Source of the DNA: a virus
Strand: one strand, 5' to 3'
Length of the DNA: 32,476 nt
Virus record (IMG/VR): IMGVR_UViG_3300028802_000047
Span: 1-32,476 of that record
Below the pieces are notes generated by a model, which saw only the letters and a list, made by a program, of their open reading frames with translations, was not told where the DNA came from and ran no database searches. Both the position numbers and the translations under genes were made by a program. Position 1 is the first letter of the stretch. The number at the start of each line of letters is the position of its first letter. Shown piece by piece: positions 7,552-16,145 of the stretch.

Positions 7552-9162
7552 TTAATTTAGTTCCTCTTGCTTAAACCCGACGGGCTTCCAGTCGAGCCCC
7601 AATTCAAATAGGTGTGCGTCCTCAAGCCAGCCGCCTTGAGTGATAGAGAATTGCACCGAACGCGCTTCGCCGTACGCATCGCTAAACATCAACTGCGGCC
7701 CGGCTGTAGCGCCACCGCCAAAGGTGTCGATGCTTAACCGCGAGGTGCCAAGGATGAATCCGCCTGTAGTCGTTAAGAGCGCCCCTTGATTGAACGTATG
7801 GCCGGTGGACTCCACGGTATCGCGCTGCATGGATATGTTGACGTTCCAGTTGCCGGTCGATAGCGAGCGCAGCGCCAGCCGGGTAACCGTACCCATGCCG
7901 TAGGGGCGCGGCCTGCCCGCTGCGTCCTGCTCGGCAAACAGCAAGTGCGGCGTGACGATGCGCATGGAGTAAGCCGTGTTGGGCGCTACTTCCCGAGCTG
8001 CCTGATCCTGCAAGGTGACAAAGCCATCGGCTACGCCACCATAGGCTACCTCGTGCAGCATCGATGATGGGTTGATTCTGATCGTCGCTGACGCCCCGCC
8101 ACGGGTCCAAGTAAAAGCCTTCAGCCCCTTCTCGGCGTTTAGATACGACAGGCCGAACGTGCGGTTGTTGGTGGCACTGCCGTTGCCGGGGTATACCCAC
8201 AACGCGCAGCCCTTCTCGGCGTGGTTGACGCCCTGGACACGGGAGAACCCGGCGCGGTTGATCTGGTTACGAAAGAAGCTATGGAGAAAGCGGGTCAGGA
8301 ACGCGCCGGCGAAGTTGCCGAACTGTTGGGTTGCTGCCAGGGAGTGAATACCGCGGTTGCTCCAGAACCAAATATCGTCATTAACGGCAAGGATCGACTG
8401 ATGCGACTGAAGCGCGATGCCCCTGGTCAGCGGAGTTCTTGCGAAAGCGTCACCGCCAGTCGGTGCCGTACCCGAGATAATATGGATGCTGCCGTGGTTA
8501 GGCCCCTTAAAGATAATGAGGTGTTTTTTATAAACAGCACATCCGATGATTCTGTCTCCATCGTCGGGGTCGATGTCGATGAATCCTGTGTCGGCTCCAG
8601 TGTAGTCCTCGATGTCGGTAGACGATCCAAAGGTGATTCGTGAGGGGAAATCATTTCCGCTCCATATCCAGACGCGGTTAAGGTGGAAGATCCCGCCCCG
8701 GCCTGCCGGTGGCGTCCCACCCAAGGTGTCAACGTTGCCGGTCTGTGTCCACTTCAGCGGCGTGTCATTCAAATTGGTAAAGATCAGCAGCGTATCGCGG
8801 GCCTGACAGAACACAGGGATGGCGCTGGAGGTAATAACCGCGCTGCCGGTGATGTCGTCAAAGGTGCCGTCCATGTCGTCTTTGTAAATCTTGCTGTTCG
8901 ATGTCATTACGACAAACTTCTGTGTGAACGTGCCGTTAGTGCCGGCCCGCCAGAAATCAAACTCGCCTGTGATGGTCGGGCTTGACGCAATCGTCGTGGC
9001 GTTCACCCGGCTGTCGCCGCCGCACTTACGAATCGCCCCGCTCTGCTCGTACATGACGTTCTCGTTAGTACGATAGTGCGTAAGCTGCCGCTCCTGCATT
9101 GGCAAGTCGGTTGCCAGGCCCACGTCGCCTAGCGGTAGAACTGCGGGGTAGTTGCGTTCCAT
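7552..9162 (-). CDS. P22 gp10-like DNA stabilisation / tail hub protein
   Basis: The 536 residues resemble packaged-DNA stabilisation proteins that plug the portal channel and form the tail hub. The signature is RVWIWSGNDFPSRITFG followed by IDIDPDDGDRIIG and HLIIFKGPNHGSIHIISG (about residues 167-235), part of a beta-propeller-like region. ILAVNDDIWFWSNRGIHSL and a beta-rich C-terminal part follow. The N-terminus (MERNYPAVLPLGDVGLATDL) fits the extended start seen in such proteins. Its neighbours are the adaptor and a fibre. The lack of tail-tube and tape-measure genes agrees with a short tail. The family assignment is by motif layout, not a search. Confidence 0.7.
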   Translation of the reverse strand: MERNYPAVLPLGDVGLATDLPMQERQLTHYRTNENVMYEQSGAIRKCGGDSRVNATTIASSPTITGEFDFWRAGTNGTFTQKFVVMTSNSKIYKDDMDGTFDDITGSAVITSSAIPVFCQARDTLLIFTNLNDTPLKWTQTGNVDTLGGTPPAGRGGIFHLNRVWIWSGNDFPSRITFGSSTDIEDYTGADTGFIDIDPDDGDRIIGCAVYKKHLIIFKGPNHGSIHIISGTAPTGGDAFARTPLTRGIALQSHQSILAVNDDIWFWSNRGIHSLAATQQFGNFAGAFLTRFLHSFFRNQINRAGFSRVQGVNHAEKGCALWVYPGNGSATNNRTFGLSYLNAEKGLKAFTWTRGGASATIRINPSSMLHEVAYGGVADGFVTLQDQAAREVAPNTAYSMRIVTPHLLFAEQDAAGRPRPYGMGTVTRLALRSLSTGNWNVNISMQRDTVESTGHTFNQGALLTTTGGFILGTSRLSIDTFGGGATAGPQLMFSDAYGEARSVQFSITQGGWLEDAHLFELGLDWKPVGFKQEELN

Positions 9163-10164
9163 CTATTCCATCCGGTCCCATCGCCCGTTGCCCACATCGA
9201 ACCGCTGCCGTAGCCGCCGCCCGCCCCTGGTCATGGGGATAATTATCGCCCGCTGCTCGCCGCTCCACTTGTCGCCAAGGGCGCGGGTCATAATGTCGGT
9301 GTACTCGGCCTTGGCCTCGCCGCTTCTCGCGTCGTCCTTGATGTCGCGATACCAGTGATAGAGCGCGTGAAAGACTAGCGCGTGACGGAAGCGCAGTGGT
9401 ACAATCGGCTCGTCTGTGTCGTTTACCAGCGCTTCCTGTGCGGCGCCGGCAGCGGTTACTGCCAGATTTGAGGTGTAGTACCAATAGGGAATAGCATATG
9501 TCCCGTCGGGCACCGGACTGAGTACCACACGTGGTCGCTGGCTAGTAGAGCCTGAATAGTTGAGTTGTATGAAACAAGCGATGCCGGGTCGCCCTGGTCG
9601 GGAATTGCGAACGTTTGCTCGTCTGAAATCCATTGCCCCGACGATTGGGATGTTCCAGTCCGAACTAAACAAGCTAAAATCCAAAGGGCGAATGAAGTCA
9701 GAAGCGAGCGCATATTCATCCTCAAAGTAGGTGTAACCCTGGCCGGTAATCGTGTCGCCGGTATAGATCGACTCAAGCGTTAGAGCTGTGTCGGTTGTGA
9801 CCGCAGACACCGTATAAACCTCAGAACTCCCGCCCGGCGCGATCTTCCCGCCGACGCGCACATTGTTAAAACCAAAGCCGGTCACAGCGGTGTTCCATAG
9901 TGTGCCGGTGCCAACAACGGTCGAGCGTGCGCTGGCGCTGATCGCCATAGTGCCCGTGGTGTAGGGCGCGTGAGTAATCAGCGTGCCCCGGCGCTGCTGC
10001 CAGATAAAATTATTGCCCGGCGATACGTGCATGTCCTGCAAGGCCGTGTTGATGTAGCGCTTGGCAAGCGTAACCGTGCCGGTGACGGTGGTTGAATCTC
10101 GCACACGGTTTAAGAGGTCGGTGTAGAGATCGGCAAACGTGGTTACTTGTGTTGCGCTGCTCAT
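9163..10164 (-). CDS. head-tail adaptor / tail accessory protein (probable)
   Basis: The 333 residues open with TTFADLYTDLLNRVRDST and RYINTALQDMHV, the N-terminal helical signature of adaptor proteins that dock under the portal in short-tailed phages. A beta-rich central part follows (about 60-230). A C-terminal helix with FRHALVFHALYHWYRDIKDD (about residues 268-287) is also typical of this group. It abuts the stabilisation/hub gene (TAGATG), matching the order adaptor then hub in P22-like and related phages. The exact family (P22 gp4-like or another) cannot be fixed by eye. Internal virion structure is assembled in the cytoplasm; there is no signal peptide. Confidence 0.7.
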   Translation of the reverse strand: MSSATQVTTFADLYTDLLNRVRDSTTVTGTVTLAKRYINTALQDMHVSPGNNFIWQQRRGTLITHAPYTTGTMAISASARSTVVGTGTLWNTAVTGFGFNNVRVGGKIAPGGSSEVYTVSAVTTDTALTLESIYTGDTITGQGYTYFEDEYALASDFIRPLDFSLFSSDWNIPIVGAMDFRRANVRNSRPGRPGIACFIQLNYSGSTSQRPRVVLSPVPDGTYAIPYWYYTSNLAVTAAGAAQEALVNDTDEPIVPLRFRHALVFHALYHWYRDIKDDARSGEAKAEYTDIMTRALGDKWSGEQRAIIIPMTRGGRRLRQRFDVGNGRWDRME

Positions 10165-10244
10165 GGGTTACTTGTCCAATTCAGTTCGGCGCACCGTTTC
10201 TTGTTGGCTACTGTCGTGGCGAAGCTGTCGCAAATTGATTTCAT
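10161..10244 (-). CDS. possible 27-aa micro-protein before the adaptor gene
   Basis: The 140-base gap upstream of the adaptor gene holds a frame starting MKSICDSFATTVANKK and ending with a TGA that overlaps the adaptor ATG (ATGA). The same frame is open back to the stop of the exported beta-helix gene, and the longer stretch (SARIDALIVQNRQIM) has the spacing of an amphipathic helix. A GTG (10262) is an alternative start. No ribosome-binding site is seen for either. A second frame across the gap is also open, so coding is uncertain. Confidence 0.3.
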   Translation of the reverse strand: MKSICDSFATTVANKKRCAELNWTSNP

Positions 10245-10304
10245 TATCTGTCTGTTCTGCACTATTAGCGCATCGATACGCGCTGACAGCGCGTCGCACT
10301 CCGG

Positions 10305-12428
10305 TCAAGCCTGTTGAATCCCAGGGTTAACCACGGTCAAAGTCGGGTAGACGGTGTAGGTATCAAACGGCGTGGCCCCGTCCTTAATCATGCGGAAGCG
10401 AATCGTCGTGCCGACCGCGACGCTCGAATCAACCTTGATGCCATACTCGCACTCTGTCTCGCTGTCTTGGCTCAGGTCTATCAGCGGCACCGCCGAGGAT
10501 GTCAGCACCACCGCGCAGGCAACATTGGTTGATAGATCGCTGGTCAACTGTTCGGTGGTCGGTGTCGTGTTGGTGACGCCAAGCGCCATGCCCGCGCCGA
10601 CCGCGCACACTACCGTTGATGCCGAACAGGTATCTGTCCAGGTTGACCAGCTCCCGCTGCTATTGAGATCGTATTGTAAGGTCGGGTTAAAAGCTGCCGG
10701 ATCTGCGGTGGTTGCCTTGGCTTTTATCCTCACCCGCGCCGCGCCACCGGGAATGATCGTGTAGGCGGTATCAACCGCCGCCTTCCAATCGGAGACTACA
10801 GCCACTTCAGCGCCGTAAAGATTCCTGATGCGCCCATGGGTTTGAGTAGCTACCGACGCGCTTGGGCCGCTCACCGTGTTGGTGCAGGGCGTTGACGTCA
10901 CCGCGTTTAACCGCTGATTGTGTGAGTTGCCGACCAGGGACGAATCGCTGGCGGTGCCGGTGGTCGCATAGGTAAGATCGCAGCTCGTGCCTGAGCCGTA
11001 GTTGATCGTGGTGGTAAATTCCAGCACGCTGCCGCCGCCCAAAACCACCGGCCCGGTAAACGCCTTGGCCCCGCCCGCTTCCAATGGACTCCAGCCGGTG
11101 GCAGACGGTGCCAGCACAGGCGGTGCAACGTTGTTGGCGACATTACACCGCAGCTTGTTGGCCGCTACGTCGCCTACATTGCAGTTAGCTATGCCCCAGG
11201 TTTCAAACGCGCCGATGTCGGGAGCCGCACCGTTGTAGGGTACAGTGATGGTTCCGCTAAGAGGCGCGGGAAGTGGCGCGATAGATGCTATGCCTACATT
11301 GATAGCCGCCGAACCTGCCTGTAAGTTCAAGTCGGTGCTAGAGACAAACAGCGGGTTGCCGACTATATCGCAGCCGGTGCCAGCGGCGTTGCAAAGGTTG
11401 TGTGAGCGTGTCGCCGTAGCGGTTATCGGCGTGCGAGATGCGTTGCTAACGATGTTGTTTTTGGCAACCGTTGTCAGCCCGCCTGCATTGGGGTCAATGT
11501 AAATGCCGTCCAGCGTTACGCTATGGATCGAGTTGTTATAGATGATATTTCGGTACGCGTATGTGCCGTTGCAGATGCCGCTCGATGAGCTATTAAAAAT
11601 CTCATTACGAGTGATTAGGTTGTCGTCACCGTTGTTAAGAGTGATCGCGCATGAGCGCTCATCGCCCTCGCCGTAGTTATAAAACCGATTCCTACTAACA
11701 ATATTCTTGCTTGGGTACGGCCCGCCGCCGTTAAAGTGGATACCCCAGGACGGAAAATCATGGAATGTATTGCCGCTGATAATCGAATTTGAGCCGGAAA
11801 AATAAAGTGGATACCCCCAACAATGGATCTGGCCACAACTGGTGCCGTCGTCGCCAAACTCCCCCGTGCCCTTGGTAATAGTGTTGTTGAGTATTTCTAT
11901 ATGGTCGCCGTCGCCCAACATCCCGTTGGTGCTATTGTTAGTGATGGTATTATTTTGGAAACGAAGATACCGCGACGGTATGCAACAATCGCTGCTGTGA
12001 ACACTGGCCGAGCCTGTACTGTTGACACCATCGAAGATGAAGCCCTCCACGATTGCGTATTGTGGGAAAGATGACGATAGCTGAAGGATGCCGGTGCTGG
12101 TGCCCCGAAGTGTGACCGTATCACCCGACTTAGCCCGAAAAGTAAACGGCGCGGCCCATGACGTACCGCTGGGAAAGCGCGTGCCGCCGTCTATATATTG
12201 CAAGAACCCCGTGTACGTGCCCGCCCATACCTCAACTACGTCATTGGCACCGTCACCCTGAGTCGTGCCGACGCACGCCAGGGCAGCGGGAATGTTTGGC
12301 GCGGCGGTGGTGCTGGTTTGATATTGAGTGCAGTTAGCTCCCGTGCCGCCGACCCTGACGTACCAAGTCACGGCGTTAGCCTCTGCGGCAAACAGCATCA
12401 ACAGTGTAGCGAATAAAATCTTTCTCAT
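10305..12428 (-). CDS. exported beta-helix protein with Sec signal peptide
   Basis: MRKILFATLLMLFAAEANA is a Sec signal peptide with ANA cleavage after residue 19. The mature protein starts TWYVRVGGTGANC and contains a right-handed parallel beta-helix (about 50-370, pectate-lyase/NosD type) with repeated Asn-rich turns such as NNTITNNS and ISGNTFHDF. The C-terminal 300 residues form beta-sandwich modules. Many cysteines, often in pairs, fit disulfide formation outside the cytoplasm. A good AAAGGGA ribosome-binding site precedes the ATG. Lyase residues are not evident. Its TGA stop is followed in the same frame by 47 open codons. It is the last of three exported proteins; surface glycan binding or degradation is plausible. 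Confidence 0.8.
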   Translation of the reverse strand: MRKILFATLLMLFAAEANAVTWYVRVGGTGANCTQYQTSTTAAPNIPAALACVGTTQGDGANDVVEVWAGTYTGFLQYIDGGTRFPSGTSWAAPFTFRAKSGDTVTLRGTSTGILQLSSSFPQYAIVEGFIFDGVNSTGSASVHSSDCCIPSRYLRFQNNTITNNSTNGMLGDGDHIEILNNTITKGTGEFGDDGTSCGQIHCWGYPLYFSGSNSIISGNTFHDFPSWGIHFNGGGPYPSKNIVSRNRFYNYGEGDERSCAITLNNGDDNLITRNEIFNSSSSGICNGTYAYRNIIYNNSIHSVTLDGIYIDPNAGGLTTVAKNNIVSNASRTPITATATRSHNLCNAAGTGCDIVGNPLFVSSTDLNLQAGSAAINVGIASIAPLPAPLSGTITVPYNGAAPDIGAFETWGIANCNVGDVAANKLRCNVANNVAPPVLAPSATGWSPLEAGGAKAFTGPVVLGGGSVLEFTTTINYGSGTSCDLTYATTGTASDSSLVGNSHNQRLNAVTSTPCTNTVSGPSASVATQTHGRIRNLYGAEVAVVSDWKAAVDTAYTIIPGGAARVRIKAKATTADPAAFNPTLQYDLNSSGSWSTWTDTCSASTVVCAVGAGMALGVTNTTPTTEQLTSDLSTNVACAVVLTSSAVPLIDLSQDSETECEYGIKVDSSVAVGTTIRFRMIKDGATPFDTYTVYPTLTVVNPGIQQA

Positions 12429-12437
12429 AGAATCCCT

Positions 12438-13211
12438 TTAGTGCAACATCATTACGCCAATGGGGCGTCTTATGGCTGCGTCCGACTCTGACTGTTGGGC
12501 TATCGCGGTCAGCTCGCCGCTGGTGATGGCGCGGTTATAAAGCCGCACGTCATCAACAATGCCGTTGAAATAATTGTTGGGCGTACCGTCAGCGGAGCCC
12601 GAGCCGATTAAAAACTTTTCAGTCGTATGCTGCGGTATGGTGCTATCGGTGAGCGTGGCAACCTGCACATCGTCCACATACACCTTCCAGGTTGTGCCGT
12701 TAAAAATGCACGCGATGTGATACCAGACCCCGGTGGAGAGCGGATCGCCAAATAGGCTGTATTGCGCGATGTGCTCCACGCCCGCCGCATAGGTGCCGCA
12801 TTGCAGTAACGGGTCGCCGCCGCCCTGAATGAAGCGTAGAAGGTATTGAACCTTGTCAGTGCCGCTTGAATACCCCTTCCCTAAGATTACAAATTGGTGT
12901 CCTGGGGCTGTCGGCAGTGTGGTTGGATTGACCCATACGGTGATTGATAGATTGCCGGTGATGTCAACCGCCGTATCGTCGGTGCAGTCGGCGTACTCAG
13001 ACGATGCCGAGGCAAAGCTAAGCGAGCTGACGCCAACCTTCGGCGCTGACCATGTGGGTGTATTGACGAGCGTGCAGTCGTTGGTGCCGCTGCCCGAGTC
13101 CACCGCGACGGTGCCGGTGTTGTCGTCCATCTTCGCCCAGAACACCGGATCGACCACGGCATACGCGGGCGTTGCAATCAGCAGGCTTAATATTAGGGCT
13201 AGGTATCTCAT
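12438..13211 (-). CDS. exported LamG-domain protein with Sec signal peptide
   Basis: The N-terminus MRYLALILSLLIATPAYA is a clear Sec signal peptide ending in AYA (predicted cleavage after residue 18). The mature 239 residues form one LamG/ConA-like jelly roll: VDPVFWAKMDDNTG, then SLSITVWVNP-like and WYHIACIFNGTTWKVYVDDV segments, and the closing IVDDVRLYNRAITSGEL. Four cysteines are present. LamG domains bind glycans or proteins, so outside the cytoplasm it could coat the cell surface, bind envelope sugar or act as a released decoy. It is the middle of three signal-peptide genes, starts within the preceding stop (TAATG) and ends 9 bases before the next start. Confidence 0.8.
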   Translation of the reverse strand: MRYLALILSLLIATPAYAVVDPVFWAKMDDNTGTVAVDSGSGTNDCTLVNTPTWSAPKVGVSSLSFASASSEYADCTDDTAVDITGNLSITVWVNPTTLPTAPGHQFVILGKGYSSGTDKVQYLLRFIQGGGDPLLQCGTYAAGVEHIAQYSLFGDPLSTGVWYHIACIFNGTTWKVYVDDVQVATLTDSTIPQHTTEKFLIGSGSADGTPNNYFNGIVDDVRLYNRAITSGELTAIAQQSESDAAIRRPIGVMMLH

Positions 13212-14881
13212 TAATCTGAGCGTGATCCTTTTGAGTATTCGAGCTTGAAACCCAGCATGTGGAGAGTCGCCACCGCCGTAGTTGTTCCCGTGGCGTCAAG
13301 CTGCCAGCGAAATTGCAGGAGCATACCGCCACCTGTACAGGTTCCATTGGGCGTGATCGCCGCGGTTGTTACCGTGTTGATAGCGTTGGAGCCGGTCATG
13401 TTGGTAATGTCCATGGCGACTTCAGTGCCCCAGGTATTATTGATTGTGGTCGGCGCGGCGCGGCAGGCCATCGCTACGTCACTATTCATGGCGCTGGTAT
13501 TGGCGGCAGTCTGGACAAACATGCCCATGAGCGTAACGGTCCCACCGTCCCAGCTATCCGGCATCGCCACCTCGCCGTAGATGGTTGACGAATCGTTGTC
13601 GGCGCAGATGATCGTCCAACGCTTGGACCCTGAGTTGATGGTGACTTCGCCGGGTGCCGCGCATTGCGTGCCATCGGTGGAGAGCGCACCGGCAGGCCAG
13701 TAAACCGAGCCCTTGGGCTTGAGCGCGTTGTAGCTATGGACACCAGCGCTGGTTATCGTTTCGGCGGTGACGCCGTTCAATTTAAGTATCCAGTTGAAAG
13801 TATCAGCGACGTTCTCGATATGATCGCACTGGTTATAAGTGTTGCCGCTGACGTTGTAGCACTGCGTCACGATGCCGTCCGATGCATCGCCATGGACGGA
13901 CAGTTGCCAGTTGGTGTCGCCAATCTTGACCGATGTGGCCGTGCTGGTGGCTGTGGTGTCGGTGCGGCCCAAGGCCAGCACGTTAGCCAATGTCTGGACT
14001 TCAGCCGGTGATAGATCGGTCGCTACGCCGTTGGTGCATTTCTTGAACTTGGTTTCCGATAGGTCGGCAAAGATGTTGTAATTACCAGCCGCGCATGTGG
14101 GGTTGGTGTCGGACTCCTCGAACTCGATGCCGAGATTGTCTGTAATGAGCTGGCCGGTGAGAGTGCCGCCAGCGAGCGGCAGAACCGCAAAGCAGGACTC
14201 CACCGCGCCACTAGCGTCCACGCCCAGCGGAGCCGAGCCCGCGCTACAATTCGCACCGTTGGCGGCTAGGGCTGTTGATGTCGAGGCGTTGCCGACGACA
14301 CCGCCCGTCACAGTCAAAACATTAGTTGCTTTGTTAAAGGTCATCCCGGCATCGCCGCCGAGATTGCCACCATCGTTGAATTGCACTTGCGTGTCAGCGC
14401 CGCCTGGCGTTGCCGTGATCGCGGTACAGCTTTCCACTGCTCCCGAGGCATCGACGCCCAGCGGATAATTGCCCGCGGTACAATTCGCACCGTTCGCTGC
14501 CAATGCGGAAGCAGTCGAGGCGTTGCCACTGAGCGCACCGGCAACCGTTCCCACCGTGAGTGTGTCGGTCCCGGCGTTGTAGGTCATGCCAGCGTCACCG
14601 GCAAAAGCGCCAACTGAATTGTATTGCACCTGAGTGTCAGCCCCGCCCGGTGTACCCGAACCGCCCGTACCCGATGCAGCGCTAACCCAGGTTGAGCCGT
14701 TGTAAACGTACAGTCCGGCGCTTCTGTCCACAGTGGTTGTCGTCTGCCCGCAATAGGTTGAAAGCGCTACCGGCTCAAGCGTGTTACAGTCGGTGCGAAA
14801 GAACAGGCCGACATCTTGGGCCTGCGCAGATGTGGCAAACAAGAGCAGCGTGAGTGAAAGAATGGTCAGGATTATTTTCAT
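13211..14881 (-). CDS. exported tail-fibre-like protein with Sec signal peptide
   Basis: The first 21 residues (MKIILTILSLTLLLFATSAQA) have the form of a Sec type I signal peptide: a Lys start, a hydrophobic core and an AQA cleavage end. The mature part has two copies (about 78-152 and 159-230) of a fibre module containing GGADTQVQ and GVDASGAVESC. Then come LPLAGGTLTGQLITDN, a motif common in phage tail fibres, and a beta-rich C-terminus. Cysteines come in pairs (32/44, 134/152, 212/230), which fits disulfides after export. A signal peptide on a fibre-like protein is unusual because fibres are normally assembled in the cytoplasm. It is coupled to the next gene by TAATG. Confidence 0.8.
   Translation of the reverse strand: MKIILTILSLTLLLFATSAQAQDVGLFFRTDCNTLEPVALSTYCGQTTTTVDRSAGLYVYNGSTWVSAASGTGGSGTPGGADTQVQYNSVGAFAGDAGMTYNAGTDTLTVGTVAGALSGNASTASALAANGANCTAGNYPLGVDASGAVESCTAITATPGGADTQVQFNDGGNLGGDAGMTFNKATNVLTVTGGVVGNASTSTALAANGANCSAGSAPLGVDASGAVESCFAVLPLAGGTLTGQLITDNLGIEFEESDTNPTCAAGNYNIFADLSETKFKKCTNGVATDLSPAEVQTLANVLALGRTDTTATSTATSVKIGDTNWQLSVHGDASDGIVTQCYNVSGNTYNQCDHIENVADTFNWILKLNGVTAETITSAGVHSYNALKPKGSVYWPAGALSTDGTQCAAPGEVTINSGSKRWTIICADNDSSTIYGEVAMPDSWDGGTVTLMGMFVQTAANTSAMNSDVAMACRAAPTTINNTWGTEVAMDITNMTGSNAINTVTTAAITPNGTCTGGGMLLQFRWQLDATGTTTAVATLHMLGFKLEYSKGSRSD
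14192..14650 (-). repeat. two tandem fibre modules within the exported protein
   Basis: Two direct repeats of about 75 codons encode the GGADTQVQ...GVDASGAVESC module. Both retain the Cys pair and the ALAANGANC segment, indicating duplication of a folding unit. Confidence 0.65.
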
Positions 14882-15630
14882 GCTAAAAGCGGCTCCGCGG
14901 TAACGATGTCCAAGTTTTGGCCGACCTGTGGCTCGACTTGATAGCGCACTTGAAAGCTTGTGTCGGTGCGCGTACGGTCAATCGGGACCACGGTCGTGTT
15001 CCATGACGGTGTGAAAAACGCATGAGTGAACCGGCCTTGATTGTGCGTAATCAAATCACTGCCCGCGCCCTGTACCGGATTGATGAACTGGCCTAGGCCA
15101 AACCCGTCCCAGCCAAATCCGTCCCGCACCATCGACTGGCTATCGGCGTTAAATCTCACGTAGCGAATCGTTCGCGCCCTGATCGGCTGGTTAGAGAACC
15201 CAAGCGTGATCGTGTTCGCGGCCTTCACCTTGGCGTAAATAGTCGTGTGCCAGTCGGGAGTGAATAGATAAATCGCTGTGGCGTCGTTCAAGTTGTGGGT
15301 GAGCGTTGCCGAGGTATCCGCTGCTGTCACCGACAAGCTCCCGCCGTAAACCGAGATGCGATAAGTGAGCGCGGCATTGAGTCCCGCTGCCGTGCCGAAA
15401 CGCACCTTGAATTGTGTCTCTGTAATCCAGTCGAGAAAGACTGTCGTATTCCAGTTGGGCGTGAATACGGGATAAATCGCTGCCGTATGAAAATAGTGAT
15501 CGAACACTTTTTCATAGCTGCCAGCGTCAATGCCGGTATTCATTACGGCGTATTCCTGCAACCCCTGGACGCGGCCCTGCTTGACCACGTTCAACAGTTG
15601 CAGTTTGGCCGGGGTGACAAAGCCGCTCAT
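14878..15630 (-). CDS. triple-module beta-rich structural protein
   Basis: The 250 residues contain three copies of an FTPxWxTTV motif (at about residues 56, 123 and 206). Each is followed by an alternating strand with the pattern TxTxFxVxF, and the last two are preceded by HNxN/HNQG. This points to three related small beta domains. Between the second and third is a Gly/Phe-rich stretch (DGFGWDGFGLGQF). No signal peptide. No known family is recognised; it is probably a structural or adhesin protein. It overlaps the following signal-peptide gene by ATGA, tying expression of a cytoplasmic and an exported protein together. Confidence 0.7.
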   Translation of the reverse strand: MSGFVTPAKLQLLNVVKQGRVQGLQEYAVMNTGIDAGSYEKVFDHYFHTAAIYPVFTPNWNTTVFLDWITETQFKVRFGTAAGLNAALTYRISVYGGSLSVTAADTSATLTHNLNDATAIYLFTPDWHTTIYAKVKAANTITLGFSNQPIRARTIRYVRFNADSQSMVRDGFGWDGFGLGQFINPVQGAGSDLITHNQGRFTHAFFTPSWNTTVVPIDRTRTDTSFQVRYQVEPQVGQNLDIVTAEPLLA

Positions 15631-16145
15631 TAGACGAGTGCCTTTAGTTGGGCCAGCTTAGCCTCGTACTCAGTCTTAATTGCGTAAGCCGCGCTGCTCT
15701 CCGCTTTGACTTTATCGCTCCACTTGGCAATCTCGTCGCTTCGCGAAATAACACTGGATTCAAATTCGTCTAGCCGCGCCTGCCGCTTGGTCACATCAGC
15801 AACCATCGTGTCAACCCGGATGCGCTCGGCAGCGAGCTTTGCCATGGCCTGGGATATGTCCTGTTGGGCCTTGGCCTTCAGTTCGTCGGTTTGCTGTTGC
15901 GCATCAGCCAGCAGCGCCGCCGCATCTTTTTCCTTAGCCTTGGCAGCGGCCAACCGGGACTGCGCTTCCTCCTCGGCATTAACCGCGCCTTGGAGGTGGC
16001 TGTATTGGTCGGCCTCTTTCTTGATCTTCTCGTAGATGTCCACGAGTAGGGTCATGCGCTCTTTATAAAGCGGGGAGTTGGCGACTAGATTGATAAGTTC
16101 GCTAGGCTCATCGATTTCAGGGATAGCTGGTAACTTGATTGCCAT
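15630..16145 (-). CDS. coiled-coil protein of the fibre block
   Basis: Most of the 171 residues form one long predicted coiled coil (about 25-165) rich in Ala, Glu, Lys and Gln, after a short Pro-containing N-terminus (LPAIPEIDEPSE). No membrane span or enzymatic motif is visible. Long coiled coils in tail blocks often act as fibre shafts, trimerisation elements or assembly chaperones. It is coupled on both sides: TAAATG with the jelly-roll gene and TAATG with the following gene. Function is inferred from structure and position only. Confidence 0.7.
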   Translation of the reverse strand: MAIKLPAIPEIDEPSELINLVANSPLYKERMTLLVDIYEKIKKEADQYSHLQGAVNAEEEAQSRLAAAKAKEKDAAALLADAQQQTDELKAKAQQDISQAMAKLAAERIRVDTMVADVTKRQARLDEFESSVISRSDEIAKWSDKVKAESSAAYAIKTEYEAKLAQLKALV

